Origin: Akkermansiaceae bacterium
GTDB lineage: Bacteria; Verrucomicrobiota; Verrucomicrobiia; Verrucomicrobiales; DEV007
Length of the DNA: 64,000 bases
Reading direction: 5' to 3'
NCBI GenBank assembly: GCA_024233085.1
Contig: JACKQC010000002.1
Location: 248,001 to 312,000, forward strand
Shown here: positions 21,230 through 30,081 of the stretch, piece after piece
How the letters are laid out: the number at the start of each line of letters is the position of its first letter
How positions within the stretch are numbered: the stretch's first letter is position 1
Notes under the pieces: generated by a model
Databases searched by the model: none
What the model saw: only the letters and a program-made list of their open reading frames with translations
What the model was told of the DNA's origin: nothing
Made by a program: the position numbers and the translations under genes

Positions 21230-23419
21230 TCAGTAGACATCCGCGACGGCGATGGCGGGCACGCCGGCGAGGGCGCCGGGAGTCACCGGATCGGTCTGCC
21301 GCGGCGCGGGCGCCGCCGCCGGCTGGGTCAGCACGGGCGGTTGATGGGTCTGGGGCGTCGAGTAGTAGGTGTAGTAGCTGGTGTAGTATTGGTACTGGCT
21401 GTCGGTGCGGACGTCGACGTTGTTCAGGACCACGCCGAGCAGGCGGCCGCCGGCGTTTTCGACGCCCATTTTCACCCGGAGCAGCGTCTTGCGGGGCAGC
21501 TTGCGATGCTGCACCACCGCGATGGTCAGGTCGCTCTCGCGCGCCAGCACGGAGGAGTCGCTGACTCCGAGAATGGGCGGCCCGTCGATCAGGATGATGT
21601 CGAAACGGCTCTTCAGCTCGGCGATCATCGCGGAAAGATCGCGCGTGTTGAGCACTCCGGCGGGATCGGCGGGCATCGCGCCGCTGGGGAGAAACCAGAG
21701 GTTCTCCTCGCGCGCGCGGAGCACAACTTCCTCGAGCCGGCGTTCGCGGGCGAGGAAATCGCTCAACCCCGGGGTGTTGGCGACGCCGAAAAATCCGTGC
21801 AGCCTGGGCCGGCGCAGGTCGGCGTCGATCAACAGCGTCGTGTAGCCGCCCTGGGCGCACACGTAGGCGAGGTTGGCCAGCGTGGTGGATTTTCCCTCGC
21901 CGGCGCTGCCGCTGACGACGGTGATGACATTGGCGTCGGCCCGGTTTCGGTTGAACTCGATGTTGGTCCTCAGGATGCGATAGGCCTCCGCGTCGGGGGT
22001 GTTGGCGCCGTTCTGGAAGAGCAGGCCCACGTCCTTCGGCACCACGGCCAGCACGGGGCATTCGAGGAGCTGTTCGACGTCTTCGATGGTTTTGACGCTC
22101 GTGTCGAGGTACTCGAGGAAAAAGGCGATGGCGAAGCCCGCGCCGAGTCCCACCACCCCGCCGAGAATGAGGTTGAGCAGGATGTTCGGCTTTGCCGGCC
22201 GCGGATTCGGCTCGGCGCGCTCGTGCATCCGCGTCGGGGTCGAGGTCATGTTTTTCTCGATCGCGACCTGGTTGTAGTCGCCCTCCATCTTTTGCAGGAT
22301 GAAATTCTGCTGCTCGTATTCGTTTTTGGCCTCCGCGTAGGCGACGTAATCCTCGCGCTCGGACATGGACTCCTCCCGTTTGCCCTGGTGCAGGCCCTCG
22401 AAGCGCTCCATCGACTCCTCGGCGATTCGCAGTTGGGTCTGGAGCGTTTCTTTGATCGTAAGCACGCCGGAGTCGAGAAAGGTTCGCATTTTCTCGATTT
22501 CCTTTTCGAGGGCCAGCACTTTGGGATGGCGGGCGCCGAGGCCGAGGTTTCGCAGCCGCTCCAGGGCGATGCTTTGGTCGAGATACTGGGGGTACACCTG
22601 TTTCACGCTGGCGTCGGCGATGTCGAGCGAGAGGGCCATTTTCGTCAAATCATCCCCGCTCAGCTCCGAGAGGCGCTCGATCTGGGTCCGCAGCCGTTCG
22701 ATCTCGCCTTTCAGGTCGAAGAGTCGCTGCTCGCTGGTCATCAGCACCGACGGCGTGGCGGTGACGGGCTCCGCGCCGCCGGACAGGGCGCTCGATCCGC
22801 GGGCGAGATCGACGATGTCGTTTTCGCGCATGAGACGGAGCATTTCACCCCGCAGGGAGGCGACGCGCTCGTGCTGCTTGGTCAGCTGATCTCTCAGGGC
22901 GCCCAGTGCCTTGTCGATGCGGGCCTGGTCGTCCTCGCGGCGGCGTTCGGCGTAGCTCTCGGCGACGGCGTTCGCGAGTTCGGCCGCCTCGGCGGGATTG
23001 GCGGCGTAAATCTCGATGTCGATCAGGCTGGTGTTCCGGCGGGCGGAGGTTTCGAGTTTCCCGCGCAACTGGGCACAGGCTTCCTGGCGGGTGCCGGCGT
23101 TCCAGCGGTTCACCAGGTCGAAGTCGTCCACCACGCGGTACAGCGTCTGCTGGCTGGAGATGATTTCGAACTGCGTCTGGATGAAATTGTAGTTGGCCAG
23201 TTCCGACGCCTGGCGGGTTTGGAAAAGGCGCAAATCCTCGTCATTCTGCACGATCTCCACCGTGGCGCGGCCCAGATATTCCTCGGGAAGGATGTGAGTG
23301 ATGGCCACCGCCGTGATGAAAACCAGGACGAAGGTCAACAGGATAATGGAGAAGCGATTGCGGACAATCTGGAGATAGTCCAGCGCATGCAACCGAGCTT
23401 CCGAGGGATGAAAGGACAT
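21230..23419 (-). CDS. Wzz/Wzc-type polysaccharide co-polymerase fused to a BY-tyrosine kinase
   Basis: 729 aa, an inner-membrane protein. Wzz domain with a first TM near residues 24-46, then a long periplasmic coiled-coil region (~190-370), a second TM near 425-445 (ILLNLILGGVVGLGAGFAIA), and a cytoplasmic kinase. The kinase shows Walker A GSAGEGKSTT, Walker A' LLIDADLRRP and Walker B IILIDGPPILG. It has a tyrosine cluster (YQYYTSYYTYY) in the C-terminal tail, the usual autophosphorylation site. It controls chain length and export of capsule or exopolysaccharide together with the Wza-like protein encoded next to it. It has a strong candidate promoter whose predicted start is at or next to the ATG, so the mRNA may be leaderless. 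Confidence 0.93.
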   Translation of the reverse strand: MSFHPSEARLHALDYLQIVRNRFSIILLTFVLVFITAVAITHILPEEYLGRATVEIVQNDEDLRLFQTRQASELANYNFIQTQFEIISSQQTLYRVVDDFDLVNRWNAGTRQEACAQLRGKLETSARRNTSLIDIEIYAANPAEAAELANAVAESYAERRREDDQARIDKALGALRDQLTKQHERVASLRGEMLRLMRENDIVDLARGSSALSGGAEPVTATPSVLMTSEQRLFDLKGEIERLRTQIERLSELSGDDLTKMALSLDIADASVKQVYPQYLDQSIALERLRNLGLGARHPKVLALEKEIEKMRTFLDSGVLTIKETLQTQLRIAEESMERFEGLHQGKREESMSEREDYVAYAEAKNEYEQQNFILQKMEGDYNQVAIEKNMTSTPTRMHERAEPNPRPAKPNILLNLILGGVVGLGAGFAIAFFLEYLDTSVKTIEDVEQLLECPVLAVVPKDVGLLFQNGANTPDAEAYRILRTNIEFNRNRADANVITVVSGSAGEGKSTTLANLAYVCAQGGYTTLLIDADLRRPRLHGFFGVANTPGLSDFLARERRLEEVVLRAREENLWFLPSGAMPADPAGVLNTRDLSAMIAELKSRFDIILIDGPPILGVSDSSVLARESDLTIAVVQHRKLPRKTLLRVKMGVENAGGRLLGVVLNNVDVRTDSQYQYYTSYYTYYSTPQTHQPPVLTQPAAAPAPRQTDPVTPGALAGVPAIAVADVY

Positions 23420-23454
23420 AGGCAGACTATATCAAAATTTTTCTAAAAACTCAA
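23420..23454 (-). promoter_or_regulatory. candidate sigma-70 promoter of the Wzc-type gene, predicting a leaderless mRNA
   Basis: On the minus strand TTGAGT (23454-23449), 17-nt spacer, extended -10 TGATATAGT (hexamer 23431-23426). Only six bases separate the -10 from the ATG at 23419, so transcription would begin at about the A of the start codon. Confidence 0.55.
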
Positions 23455-23491
23455 ATATTTGTAAAAATTAATAATCAATGAATTTTCCACG

Positions 23492-23537
23492 AAAAAAGGC
23501 TTCGCCGCGTCTCCGTTTTTCGGATGGCGGCGAAGCC
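23492..23537 (-). terminator. intrinsic terminator after the beta-barrel gene
   Basis: On the minus strand GGCTTCGCCGC, an 18-nt loop, then GCGGCGAAGCC and TTTTTT. The 11-bp stem is perfect. It lies 52 bp after the stop at 23589. Confidence 0.85.
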
Positions 23538-23588
23538 CTCGAAATCGTCCGCGATACTGGCGCGGTTCGGTTGCCGGGAAAGCTCGGT

Positions 23589-24797
23589 TCAGAAGCTCGC
23601 CTTCGCGCCGACCGTGATGCGATGACGGTCGTATTCGCGCTCGGTTTCGTCGGAGGAGTAGGTCGCGAAACTGTATCCGGCGTTGACCTCGAAGTTCGGA
23701 TTGAAATGGTAAGCCAGCCCGGCGTTCACCAGCACGGCGTCCTCGGTGCGATCCGGGGCGCCGATGGCGTCGAATTCGCTGTGCAGATAGGAGACACCGA
23801 CGTTGGTGGTGAGGTTCGACGTCACCGTCTGCTCGACGATCACCCCGGTCCGGTAGGTGTAGCGGTCACGGAATCCGAAGACCTCGTTGTTTTCCAGGCC
23901 CGCCCGGCCCATCCAGCGAACCGTGATGTCCTCGGTCACCCGGTGGCGAATCCCCGCCTCGGCGTAGGGCCTCCAGAAGGCGTCGAAACGATCGTAGTCG
24001 CGGTATTCCGCGCCGGCGGCGAACGAACCGCTGGTGTATTCGGAGAAATTCCGGTCGATCCCGGCCAGGAAATAATGCGCGTCGGAGTCGAGCGGCGCCT
24101 GATCGTACCGGGTCATGCCGTAGCGGTATTCCGCCCGGACGCTGGTCTGGCGGTCGAGCGCATAGCGTAACTGCTCGCCGAAGTAGTGGCTCAACCGGTC
24201 TTCCCGGAAACTCAGGAGATCGTCCTCGTACCGTACGCCCTCGATGGTGTAGCTGCTGACCAGCGCGAGCAGGTCCGTGAGGCTGAACCACACCGCCGTG
24301 CGATTGTATCCGTAGAGGTACTGGTCGTTTCGAAAGGCGGCCGAGGCGCCGATCAGGTAGTCCGGCTCGATTTCGTAGGCGAAAAGACCGTTGTTCGTGA
24401 TGCTCAGGCGGCGGGAAATCTGATGGCCCAGATTCGCCGTGAAGCGCGTGTTGTAGAACACATCGCCACCCTGCGCCGTCTCGTCATAGTAGAGCGCGTC
24501 CAGCCCGCCGTTGAGATCGAACCGCGTGGTGTCGTTCGCCATGGAATAGCCGAGGCTCAATCCGCCTCCGCCAAAAAAGGTGTCAATCTCCTGGCCGGAC
24601 GGCGCGGTGTTGACGTTCGAATCCCAACCGGCCACGCCATGGACCGACATCGTCAGCGGCTGCGCTTTGCCGATTTCCGATCCGTATTGGCCGATGCCCA
24701 GCAGACCCTGGGCCTCCGCGGTCGGAAGGGAGATGAGATGACCAAGGCTCGCAAGAGCGATGGCCACAAGAGATGGGAATGAAGAGCTGGCTTTCAT
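23589..24797 (-). CDS. outer-membrane beta-barrel protein of the exopolysaccharide locus
   Basis: 402 aa. Signal peptide of ~30 residues (SLVAIALASLGHLISLPTAEA). The rest is rich in alternating aromatic/polar strands (for example YSMANDTTRFDLNGGLDALY, VSYLHSEF, FEVNAGYSFATYSS) and ends in Phe (ITVGAKASF), the usual outer-membrane insertion signal. It resembles the outer-membrane beta-barrel proteins found in exosortase/EPS loci (EpsL-like; 'PEP-CTERM system associated'). A role in polysaccharide passage through the outer membrane is inferred from its position upstream of the Wzc/Wza genes on the same strand. A perfect terminator follows it, so it is transcribed separately from the Wzc-type gene. 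Confidence 0.8.
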   Translation of the reverse strand: MKASSSFPSLVAIALASLGHLISLPTAEAQGLLGIGQYGSEIGKAQPLTMSVHGVAGWDSNVNTAPSGQEIDTFFGGGGLSLGYSMANDTTRFDLNGGLDALYYDETAQGGDVFYNTRFTANLGHQISRRLSITNNGLFAYEIEPDYLIGASAAFRNDQYLYGYNRTAVWFSLTDLLALVSSYTIEGVRYEDDLLSFREDRLSHYFGEQLRYALDRQTSVRAEYRYGMTRYDQAPLDSDAHYFLAGIDRNFSEYTSGSFAAGAEYRDYDRFDAFWRPYAEAGIRHRVTEDITVRWMGRAGLENNEVFGFRDRYTYRTGVIVEQTVTSNLTTNVGVSYLHSEFDAIGAPDRTEDAVLVNAGLAYHFNPNFEVNAGYSFATYSSDETEREYDRHRITVGAKASF

Positions 24798-24887
24798 TTT
24801 GTTTAGTAATTATTAAAATTTAAACCATTTATAATTGTCGGCAATCTGATTTTTTATAAAAATTAACAATTTTTCTGTTAAATCTCA

Positions 24888-24926
24888 AAAAAGAGGACCC
24901 GCGCCCCTCTCGGGAACGCGGGTCCT
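24888..24926 (-). terminator. intrinsic terminator after the unknown secreted protein gene
   Basis: On the minus strand AGGACCCGCG, a short loop, CGCGGGTCCT, then CTTTTTT. The 10-bp stem is perfect. It lies about 58 bp past the stop at 24984. Confidence 0.85.
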
Positions 24927-24983
24927 GCCGGATGCCAGTATGGAAAGATTTGAATCGTGGCGCTCGCCGGAGCCTCTCCGTCG

Positions 24984-25802
24984 TCACGGTCCCGTCGGCG
25001 ACATCGGCACCGAACGGAACACCCGTCTGCCCGGCGTGCGGCGGGGCGGAAAATTCGTCGTGACCTCCTCTTCCTCGGGATCGTCTTCGACGAAGGGATG
25101 CGCGGTCGCGACCGGCGGGACCAGATAGAGACCCGAGGTGTCCACCGGAATGCCGGCGATCACGCCAGCCAGGGTGTAGGAACCGTCCGGATCCGAAGCG
25201 GCTTCGCGGTCCGTCCCGGAACCGTCGGCAAAAGTGGGCTGCATGTCCTCGATCACGACGCCCTTGCCGCCGTCGGTCACCACACTCTTGCCATCCGCAT
25301 CGTGGGACACGACCGCCGGCGAGGAGTTGGCCGAGGCGGGCTTGGTCTTCGGAGTCGATTCGACGAACCGCGGCTGCTTGTCCTTCGAAGCAAAGAGACC
25401 CTTGCCCTTCTGATCTTCGAAAGCCTGGGCGAACGCCGCCCGCACCGCGTCGGCCTGGTCCGGAGCCGCGCTCACGGCGCACTCGGCGATCGCGGGCGCG
25501 TTTTCCGGCATCGCCTTCACCGCGACGAAAACGATCTTTTGAACCGTGACCGGGTCGGCCTTGGTCAGGGACACGGCGGCCTTCACCACCTCGCAAACAC
25601 AGCCGGGATGCGCGACCAATGCGTCCTCGACGATCGTGAGGACCTCACCGGGCGCGGCTTCGATCTCTGTTCGGACCGCCTCGGCGGCGACGCGGCAATC
25701 CTCCGCCCGGGCGGCGAAAGCGCACGCGAAAACGAGAAACGCCATTCCGGCGAAACCCGAAAACAGACGCGACCGATTCAAGACGAAGGCGGATGGACTC
25801 AT
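24984..25802 (-). CDS. secreted protein of unknown function
   Basis: 272 aa. Clear signal peptide (LFSGFAGMAFLVFACAFAARA, cleaved before EDC). The mature N-terminal half (~30-140) is helical with three conserved-looking cysteines (EDCRV, HPGCVCEV) and alternating Val/Ala helices, as in small repeated helical bundles. The C-terminal half is low complexity, acidic then proline/arginine-rich (VEDDPEEEEVTTNFPP). I do not recognise a named family. Proteins of this general type occur beside outer-membrane and EPS genes in Verrucomicrobia. It has its own terminator and lies between the beta-barrel gene and a tRNA-Gly. A periplasmic role connected with export is a guess from position. Confidence 0.7.
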   Translation of the reverse strand: MSPSAFVLNRSRLFSGFAGMAFLVFACAFAARAEDCRVAAEAVRTEIEAAPGEVLTIVEDALVAHPGCVCEVVKAAVSLTKADPVTVQKIVFVAVKAMPENAPAIAECAVSAAPDQADAVRAAFAQAFEDQKGKGLFASKDKQPRFVESTPKTKPASANSSPAVVSHDADGKSVVTDGGKGVVIEDMQPTFADGSGTDREAASDPDGSYTLAGVIAGIPVDTSGLYLVPPVATAHPFVEDDPEEEEVTTNFPPRRTPGRRVFRSVPMSPTGP

Positions 25803-25830
25803 GACAACACAGGGCTGACGGCTGAAAAAT

Positions 25831-25904
25831 TGGAGCGGGTAGCGGGAATCGAACCCGCATAACCAGCTTGGAAGGCTGGGGCTTTACCATTAAGCTATAC
25901 CCGC
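25831..25904 (-). tRNA. tRNA-Gly (UCC)
   Basis: 74 nt with encoded CCA. On the minus strand the acceptor is GCGGGTA pairing with TACCCGC, the anticodon loop is CCTTCCAAG (anticodon TCC), and the T-arm is GCGGGTTCGATTCCCGC. Confidence 0.96.
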
Positions 25905-26118
25905 AGCCGACAAGAAAATATTCCAGAAATTATGGAAATTTCAAGAAATCTTTTAATCTTTTTGAAATTTCTTTCGCCGATGAATTTCGGTTTGTCCGAT
26001 TCACCGGTGTTTCCGGTCTTTTCCTTGCGCCTGTGCTTGGTCGCTTGGACCCTGATTTTCTAGCCCACCTTTTCTTTTCTGCCAACCCCTTTTTCCGCGC
26101 CCGTCGCCTCCTCCCGCC

Positions 26119-28482
26119 TTGCTCGCGAAAACCGCAACGTTCCTGGCCCGCGAACCGCTGCTTCCCCTGGCTGTCGCCGCGGTGGGCGGAATTTTCATCG
26201 CCGACCTCGGGCACATCGCTCCGGCGCCGCTGGCGGCTTTCTCCGCCCTGGCGCTCGCCTCGGCGGGGGCTTCGCGAAGGCCCTTCCCGTTTCTGGTGCT
26301 GGCGGCGGGAGCGATTTTCGGCTTTCACCACAGCCTCGCGGTGGCGGATGCGCGACGCTTTCCCTTTCGACCGAATCTGGAAGGCGGCGAAAATCTTCGA
26401 ATCGAAGCCACCGGAGTGATCACCGCGCCTCCCGCGTCGAGTTCATCCGGAACGGGCGCGGCGCGATGCACGGTGGCCTTTGACGCCTTCGAAGCCGCCG
26501 GCTATCGCTGGCCCTGCGCCCAGCGGCTGCCCGTGCGCCTGCGGATCGATGCCTCGGGCCTCGAATACGGCGATCGCATCCGCCTTTCCGGCCTCCTGGA
26601 GCCCCTCGACGGCGCGCGGGTGCCCGGTGCCTTTGCCGCCGACCGGTTTTACTACCGGGCGTTGGGCGCTTGCGGCGAGGTGACGGTGCATCCGGGCGAC
26701 CGGCTCGAGGTGTTGGGAAAAAACCGCGGAAATCCCGTCATCGCCGCCGCGCACCGGTCCCGCCGTTTTCTGGAAAGGGCCCTCACCCGGGGCCTCGAAG
26801 ACCGGCCCGAATCCGCCGCGCTGATCAAGGCCATGGTGCTCGGCTCGCGGGAGGATACTCCGGAGGAAATCGAGGAGCATTTTCGGCTCAGCGGGGCGAT
26901 GCATGTCTTCGCCGTCTCCGGCCTGCATGTCGGCATGTTCGGCCTCATCGTCTGGGGATTCCTGAAACGCTGCCGCGTTCCCAAACGACACGCCATCCTG
27001 CTCATCGTCCCCGCGATCCTGTTCTACGCGGCCGTGACGGGCCTGAGACCCTCGGCCGTCCGGGCCGCCCTCATGGGGGCGATCGTGCTGGCCGGTTTCC
27101 TGATCGAGCGCCGGGCGCGACTGCTCAACTCGCTGGCGCTGGCGGCTCTGGTCTTGCTCGCGGCGGACACCCAGCAGGTCTTTCTGCCCGGGTTCCAGCT
27201 TTCCTTCGCCGTGCTGGGGTCCATCGCCCTGATGGCCGACCGCATCCGCGATTGGCTCCGCGGTCCCTGGGAAATCGATCCCTTCGTGCCGCGCCGGCTG
27301 GTGTCGCGGAGCCGGCGCTGGACCGATTCCGCCATTCGCAAACTCGCCGCCGGCGTCGCCGTTTCCCTGACGGCCTGGGCCGGGTCGGCGCCCTTTGTCG
27401 GCCATCATTTCCAGATCGTCACCCCCATCGCGATCCTGTCGAATCTCGCCGTCGTGCCCGCCGCCTATCTGATCCTCGGTACCGCCACGGTCTGCATGTT
27501 GCTCTCCGTCGCGGGCCTCGGCTTCGCCGCCGTGCCGCTGAACCTCGCCAATGCCTTTTTCGCCCGCGCCACCGCGTCGCTGGCGGGTCTCTTCGCGTCC
27601 GTTCCCGGCGGCCATTTCCACGTCTCCCCGGCCGCCCTGCTCGATCCCCCGCCGCCCGCGCGGCTGGAGGTCGTCGAGCCAAACATCGGCGGCATGTCGA
27701 TGCTCCTCTCCCGGCACCCCTCCGGCTGGCGCTCCGCCCATTGGCTGATCGATCCCGGCACTCCCGACGGATTCGCCGCCGCCGTCCAGCCACTCCTCCG
27801 CCACCGCGCCGTCAACCGTCTCCAGGCCATCGTGCTCAGCCACGGCGACTACAATCACATCGGGGCCGCCGCCGCCGTGATCGACCGCTACCGGCCCGGC
27901 GCCGTCTTCGAAAGCCCGCTCGAAAACCGTTCCCCGAGTTATCGCGAAATCCTCGACGTCCTGGAACGCCGGTCCCACGCCGTCCGGCGGTCCCTCTCCG
28001 GCGGCGACCGCATCCCCCTCGCCGCCCGCACCGCCATTGACGTGCTGTATCCGCCCCCGGACTTTCCCTCGCAAAACGCGGCGGACGACCAATGCCTCGT
28101 TCTCCTGTTCCGCGAGGGACCCTGGCGCACCCTGATGACCTTCGACTCCGGATTCGTCGCCGAAAACTGGCTGCTCGCCAACCGTCCCGACGACCTCCGC
28201 GCCGATGTCTGGATCAAAGGCTGGCACACCACCGATCACTCCGGGTCCGCCGCCTTTCTCGACCGCGTCGCGCCGCGCGCCGTGATCGCCACCGACCACG
28301 CCTTCCCGCCCCGCGAACGCATCGATCCCCGCTGGCGCGACCTGCTCGCGCGAAAACAAGCCGTCCTTTTCAACCTCACCGAATGCGGCGCCGTCACCCT
28401 GGACTACGAACCGCATTCCCTCACCCTCACCGGCTTCGCCAACGGCCAGACCCTCGCCCTCGACGCGCCCTCGGCCCCGTGA
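26119..28482 (+). CDS. comEC: ComEC/Rec2 family DNA-uptake channel protein
   Basis: 787 aa. Features in order: N-terminal TM pair; the OB-like soluble region (DUF4131, ~90-200); the competence TM core with the family signature FRLSGAMHVFAVSGLHVGMF near residue 257; several TMs to ~510; and a C-terminal metallo-beta-lactamase-like domain with LSHGDYNHIGAA near residue 573. ComEC carries single-stranded DNA across the inner membrane in natural transformation, and the C-terminal domain is thought to be the nuclease. Here the metal motif is His-Gly-Asp-x-x-His, close to the canonical form. The only suitable start is TTG 26119, and the next residues (ATFLAREPLLPLAV) look like a genuine family N-terminus. 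No other competence genes are in the window. Confidence 0.9.
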   Translation: MLAKTATFLAREPLLPLAVAAVGGIFIADLGHIAPAPLAAFSALALASAGASRRPFPFLVLAAGAIFGFHHSLAVADARRFPFRPNLEGGENLRIEATGVITAPPASSSSGTGAARCTVAFDAFEAAGYRWPCAQRLPVRLRIDASGLEYGDRIRLSGLLEPLDGARVPGAFAADRFYYRALGACGEVTVHPGDRLEVLGKNRGNPVIAAAHRSRRFLERALTRGLEDRPESAALIKAMVLGSREDTPEEIEEHFRLSGAMHVFAVSGLHVGMFGLIVWGFLKRCRVPKRHAILLIVPAILFYAAVTGLRPSAVRAALMGAIVLAGFLIERRARLLNSLALAALVLLAADTQQVFLPGFQLSFAVLGSIALMADRIRDWLRGPWEIDPFVPRRLVSRSRRWTDSAIRKLAAGVAVSLTAWAGSAPFVGHHFQIVTPIAILSNLAVVPAAYLILGTATVCMLLSVAGLGFAAVPLNLANAFFARATASLAGLFASVPGGHFHVSPAALLDPPPPARLEVVEPNIGGMSMLLSRHPSGWRSAHWLIDPGTPDGFAAAVQPLLRHRAVNRLQAIVLSHGDYNHIGAAAAVIDRYRPGAVFESPLENRSPSYREILDVLERRSHAVRRSLSGGDRIPLAARTAIDVLYPPPDFPSQNAADDQCLVLLFREGPWRTLMTFDSGFVAENWLLANRPDDLRADVWIKGWHTTDHSGSAAFLDRVAPRAVIATDHAFPPRERIDPRWRDLLARKQAVLFNLTECGAVTLDYEPHSLTLTGFANGQTLALDAPSAP

Positions 28483-28510
28483 AAATCCGACCGCCCGACT
28501 GCCCGAGGGG

Positions 28511-29143
28511 CTAACCCATTTTTCTCAGCCTCAGGCCCCGCACCCGGCGCCCCTCCGCCAGCCAGTGCCTCTCGAAATCCGTCTCCGGATAGAATTCCCG
28601 GTCCCCGGCCGGCCAAGCCATCCTTTCGAAAAAATCGATCGACTCCAGGACTTCCTCCGCCTCCTCGAAGTAGGGCTCGTGGTCCGTTTTGAAGAAAAAC
28701 TCGCCGCCCGGCTTCAGCAGATCGTGAACCGATCTCAGGAATTCCCGACGGCACATCAGGCGCTTGCGGCGGTGTTTTTTCTTCGGCCACGGATCGGGAA
28801 AGAGCAGGTGCGCCCGGTCCGCGAAGGCCCGCGGCAGCAGCCATTCCACCGCGTAGGTCGTCTCCAGCCGGAGCACGCGCACGTTGGCGAGCCCGGCCTT
28901 TCCCGACTCCCGCGCGACCTTCCGCACCCGCCCCAGCAGGCGCTCCACCCCGAGAAAATTTCGCTCCGGATGCCGGCTCGCCATGGCGAGCAGAAACCCC
29001 CCGTCCCCGCAGCCCAGATCGATCTCCGCGGGCGCCTCCGGCCTCCCGGGAAACACCTCCGCCGCGGTCAGGCGGCGAAACCAGTCTGGCGGGTACAACT
29101 CGCGGGGCAACGGGAACGGCTCGTTTTTCGGCTTGAACGGCAT
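28511..29143 (-). CDS. trmB: tRNA (guanine-N7)-methyltransferase
   Basis: 210 aa, normal TrmB length. SAM-binding EIDLGCGDGGFLLAMA, the family motif LLFPDPWPKKKHRRKRL, and FFFKTDHEPYFEEA near the C-terminus identify it. It makes m7G46 in tRNA. The frame continues upstream for 23 codons into copy 4 of the palindromic element; ATG 29143 begins the family N-terminus and is preferred. The gene is convergent with comEC (28-bp gap) and lies downstream of the exosortase operon on the same strand. Confidence 0.92.
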   Translation of the reverse strand: MPFKPKNEPFPLPRELYPPDWFRRLTAAEVFPGRPEAPAEIDLGCGDGGFLLAMASRHPERNFLGVERLLGRVRKVARESGKAGLANVRVLRLETTYAVEWLLPRAFADRAHLLFPDPWPKKKHRRKRLMCRREFLRSVHDLLKPGGEFFFKTDHEPYFEEAEEVLESIDFFERMAWPAGDREFYPETDFERHWLAEGRRVRGLRLRKMG

Positions 29144-29188
29144 GGGGCGGAAGTCCGCGCATCCTTGCTCCGCAATCCGCCCGGAGTC

Positions 29189-29248
29189 AACAGGGTTGGG
29201 CGCGCGACCCAACAGGGTCAGGTCGGCGACTCAACCCTGTCGGGTCCG
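29189..29248. repeat. dispersed palindromic element, copy 4 (one and a half units)
   Basis: CAACAGGGTTGGGCGC, then CGACCCAACAGGGTCAGG, then GACTCAACCCTGTCGGGTCC. It fills the space between the stop of the membrane protein gene at 29251 and the trmB leader. The extra half unit suggests unequal exchange or a second insertion. Confidence 0.75.
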
Positions 29249-29250
29249 CC

Positions 29251-30027
29251 TCAGCGTTCCCAGCCCCGGGCGTTTTCCCGTTCCTCCTCGCTGTCGAGGA
29301 CCCCGAACCAGTGGGCGAGGAAGAATTTCTTCTCCGTCGTGAAAAACCGGTCCGATTTTTCGACGATGGGCCGCAGGGTCGTGGACATTTGCAGCGTCAC
29401 CACGGCGAACATCAGGCACCACAGCGCGAGGTGGGCGCTCTTTCGCACGCCGAGCATCCGGGCCGTCCGAAAGACGAGACCCAGCCCGATTCCCATCGAA
29501 ATCAGCCAGAAAACCAGCGCGATGAAGCCCATAAACGCCGACGAGGCGATCGACTGGGAAAAGATCCAGGCCACCGGAGCGAATCCCAGCAGCAACAGAG
29601 CCATCAGACACAGCGCCGCGCTCAGCACGCCGCCGACGAGCCGGGCGTTCACGTCCAGGCCGTTCAGGCAACTGAACACGTAGAGACTCGGCAGCGAAAT
29701 GAGCGCCGCCGCCAGGGTGCCGAAAACGACTTTCACCGGCGCCGCCCAGAGCTGGCTTCCGCCCGAAAAACAGCCGATCACCAGCCCGAAGACCGCGAGA
29801 CAGACGACGGCGACAAAGACGAGGTTTCCGACGACGCGGCCCGGCCTTTCGCCGTGGCGCAGCTCGTGGAGCACGGAGCCGGGTTTTTTCAGCAGGGTGT
29901 CGAAGGTGTTCGACACCGTCGGATCGCCGGTCATGGGGACGAAGGGATCGGCCTCCGGTTCCGGAGGCGCCGACGACAGCGCGGCCGGGAGCGACGGCGG
30001 TTTGGCGGGTGAGTTGGGTTGGTTCAT
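29251..30027 (-). CDS. polytopic membrane protein of the exosortase operon (B)
   Basis: 258 aa. A cytoplasmic Pro-rich N-terminus (~1-50), LLKKPGSVLHELRHGE, then about six TM helices between residues ~65 and 220, and a C-terminal soluble tail. Near the C-terminus TTLRPIVEKSDRFFTTEKKF matches in kind the FMLRPIFGTPGLETVFLRPD of the next gene upstream, so the two are related. Comparable 'LRP-phi' membrane proteins occur in Planctomycetes and Verrucomicrobia; no function is known to me. It is transcribed with the VIT protein and exosortase and is last in that run, 54 bp after gene A. A role in assembling or anchoring the sorted VIT protein is an inference. Confidence 0.75.
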   Translation of the reverse strand: MNQPNSPAKPPSLPAALSSAPPEPEADPFVPMTGDPTVSNTFDTLLKKPGSVLHELRHGERPGRVVGNLVFVAVVCLAVFGLVIGCFSGGSQLWAAPVKVVFGTLAAALISLPSLYVFSCLNGLDVNARLVGGVLSAALCLMALLLLGFAPVAWIFSQSIASSAFMGFIALVFWLISMGIGLGLVFRTARMLGVRKSAHLALWCLMFAVVTLQMSTTLRPIVEKSDRFFTTEKKFFLAHWFGVLDSEEERENARGWER

Positions 30028-30081
30028 CTCGTTCGGTGTTGGGTTTGGATTCGGATTATTGGGTTCGTTTTTTCGGCAAAA

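Noticed and set aside
26443..28416. A 657-codon minus-strand frame opposite comEC
   Set aside because: Gly/Gln/Glu-rich composition without motifs; comEC on the other strand carries clear family signatures.
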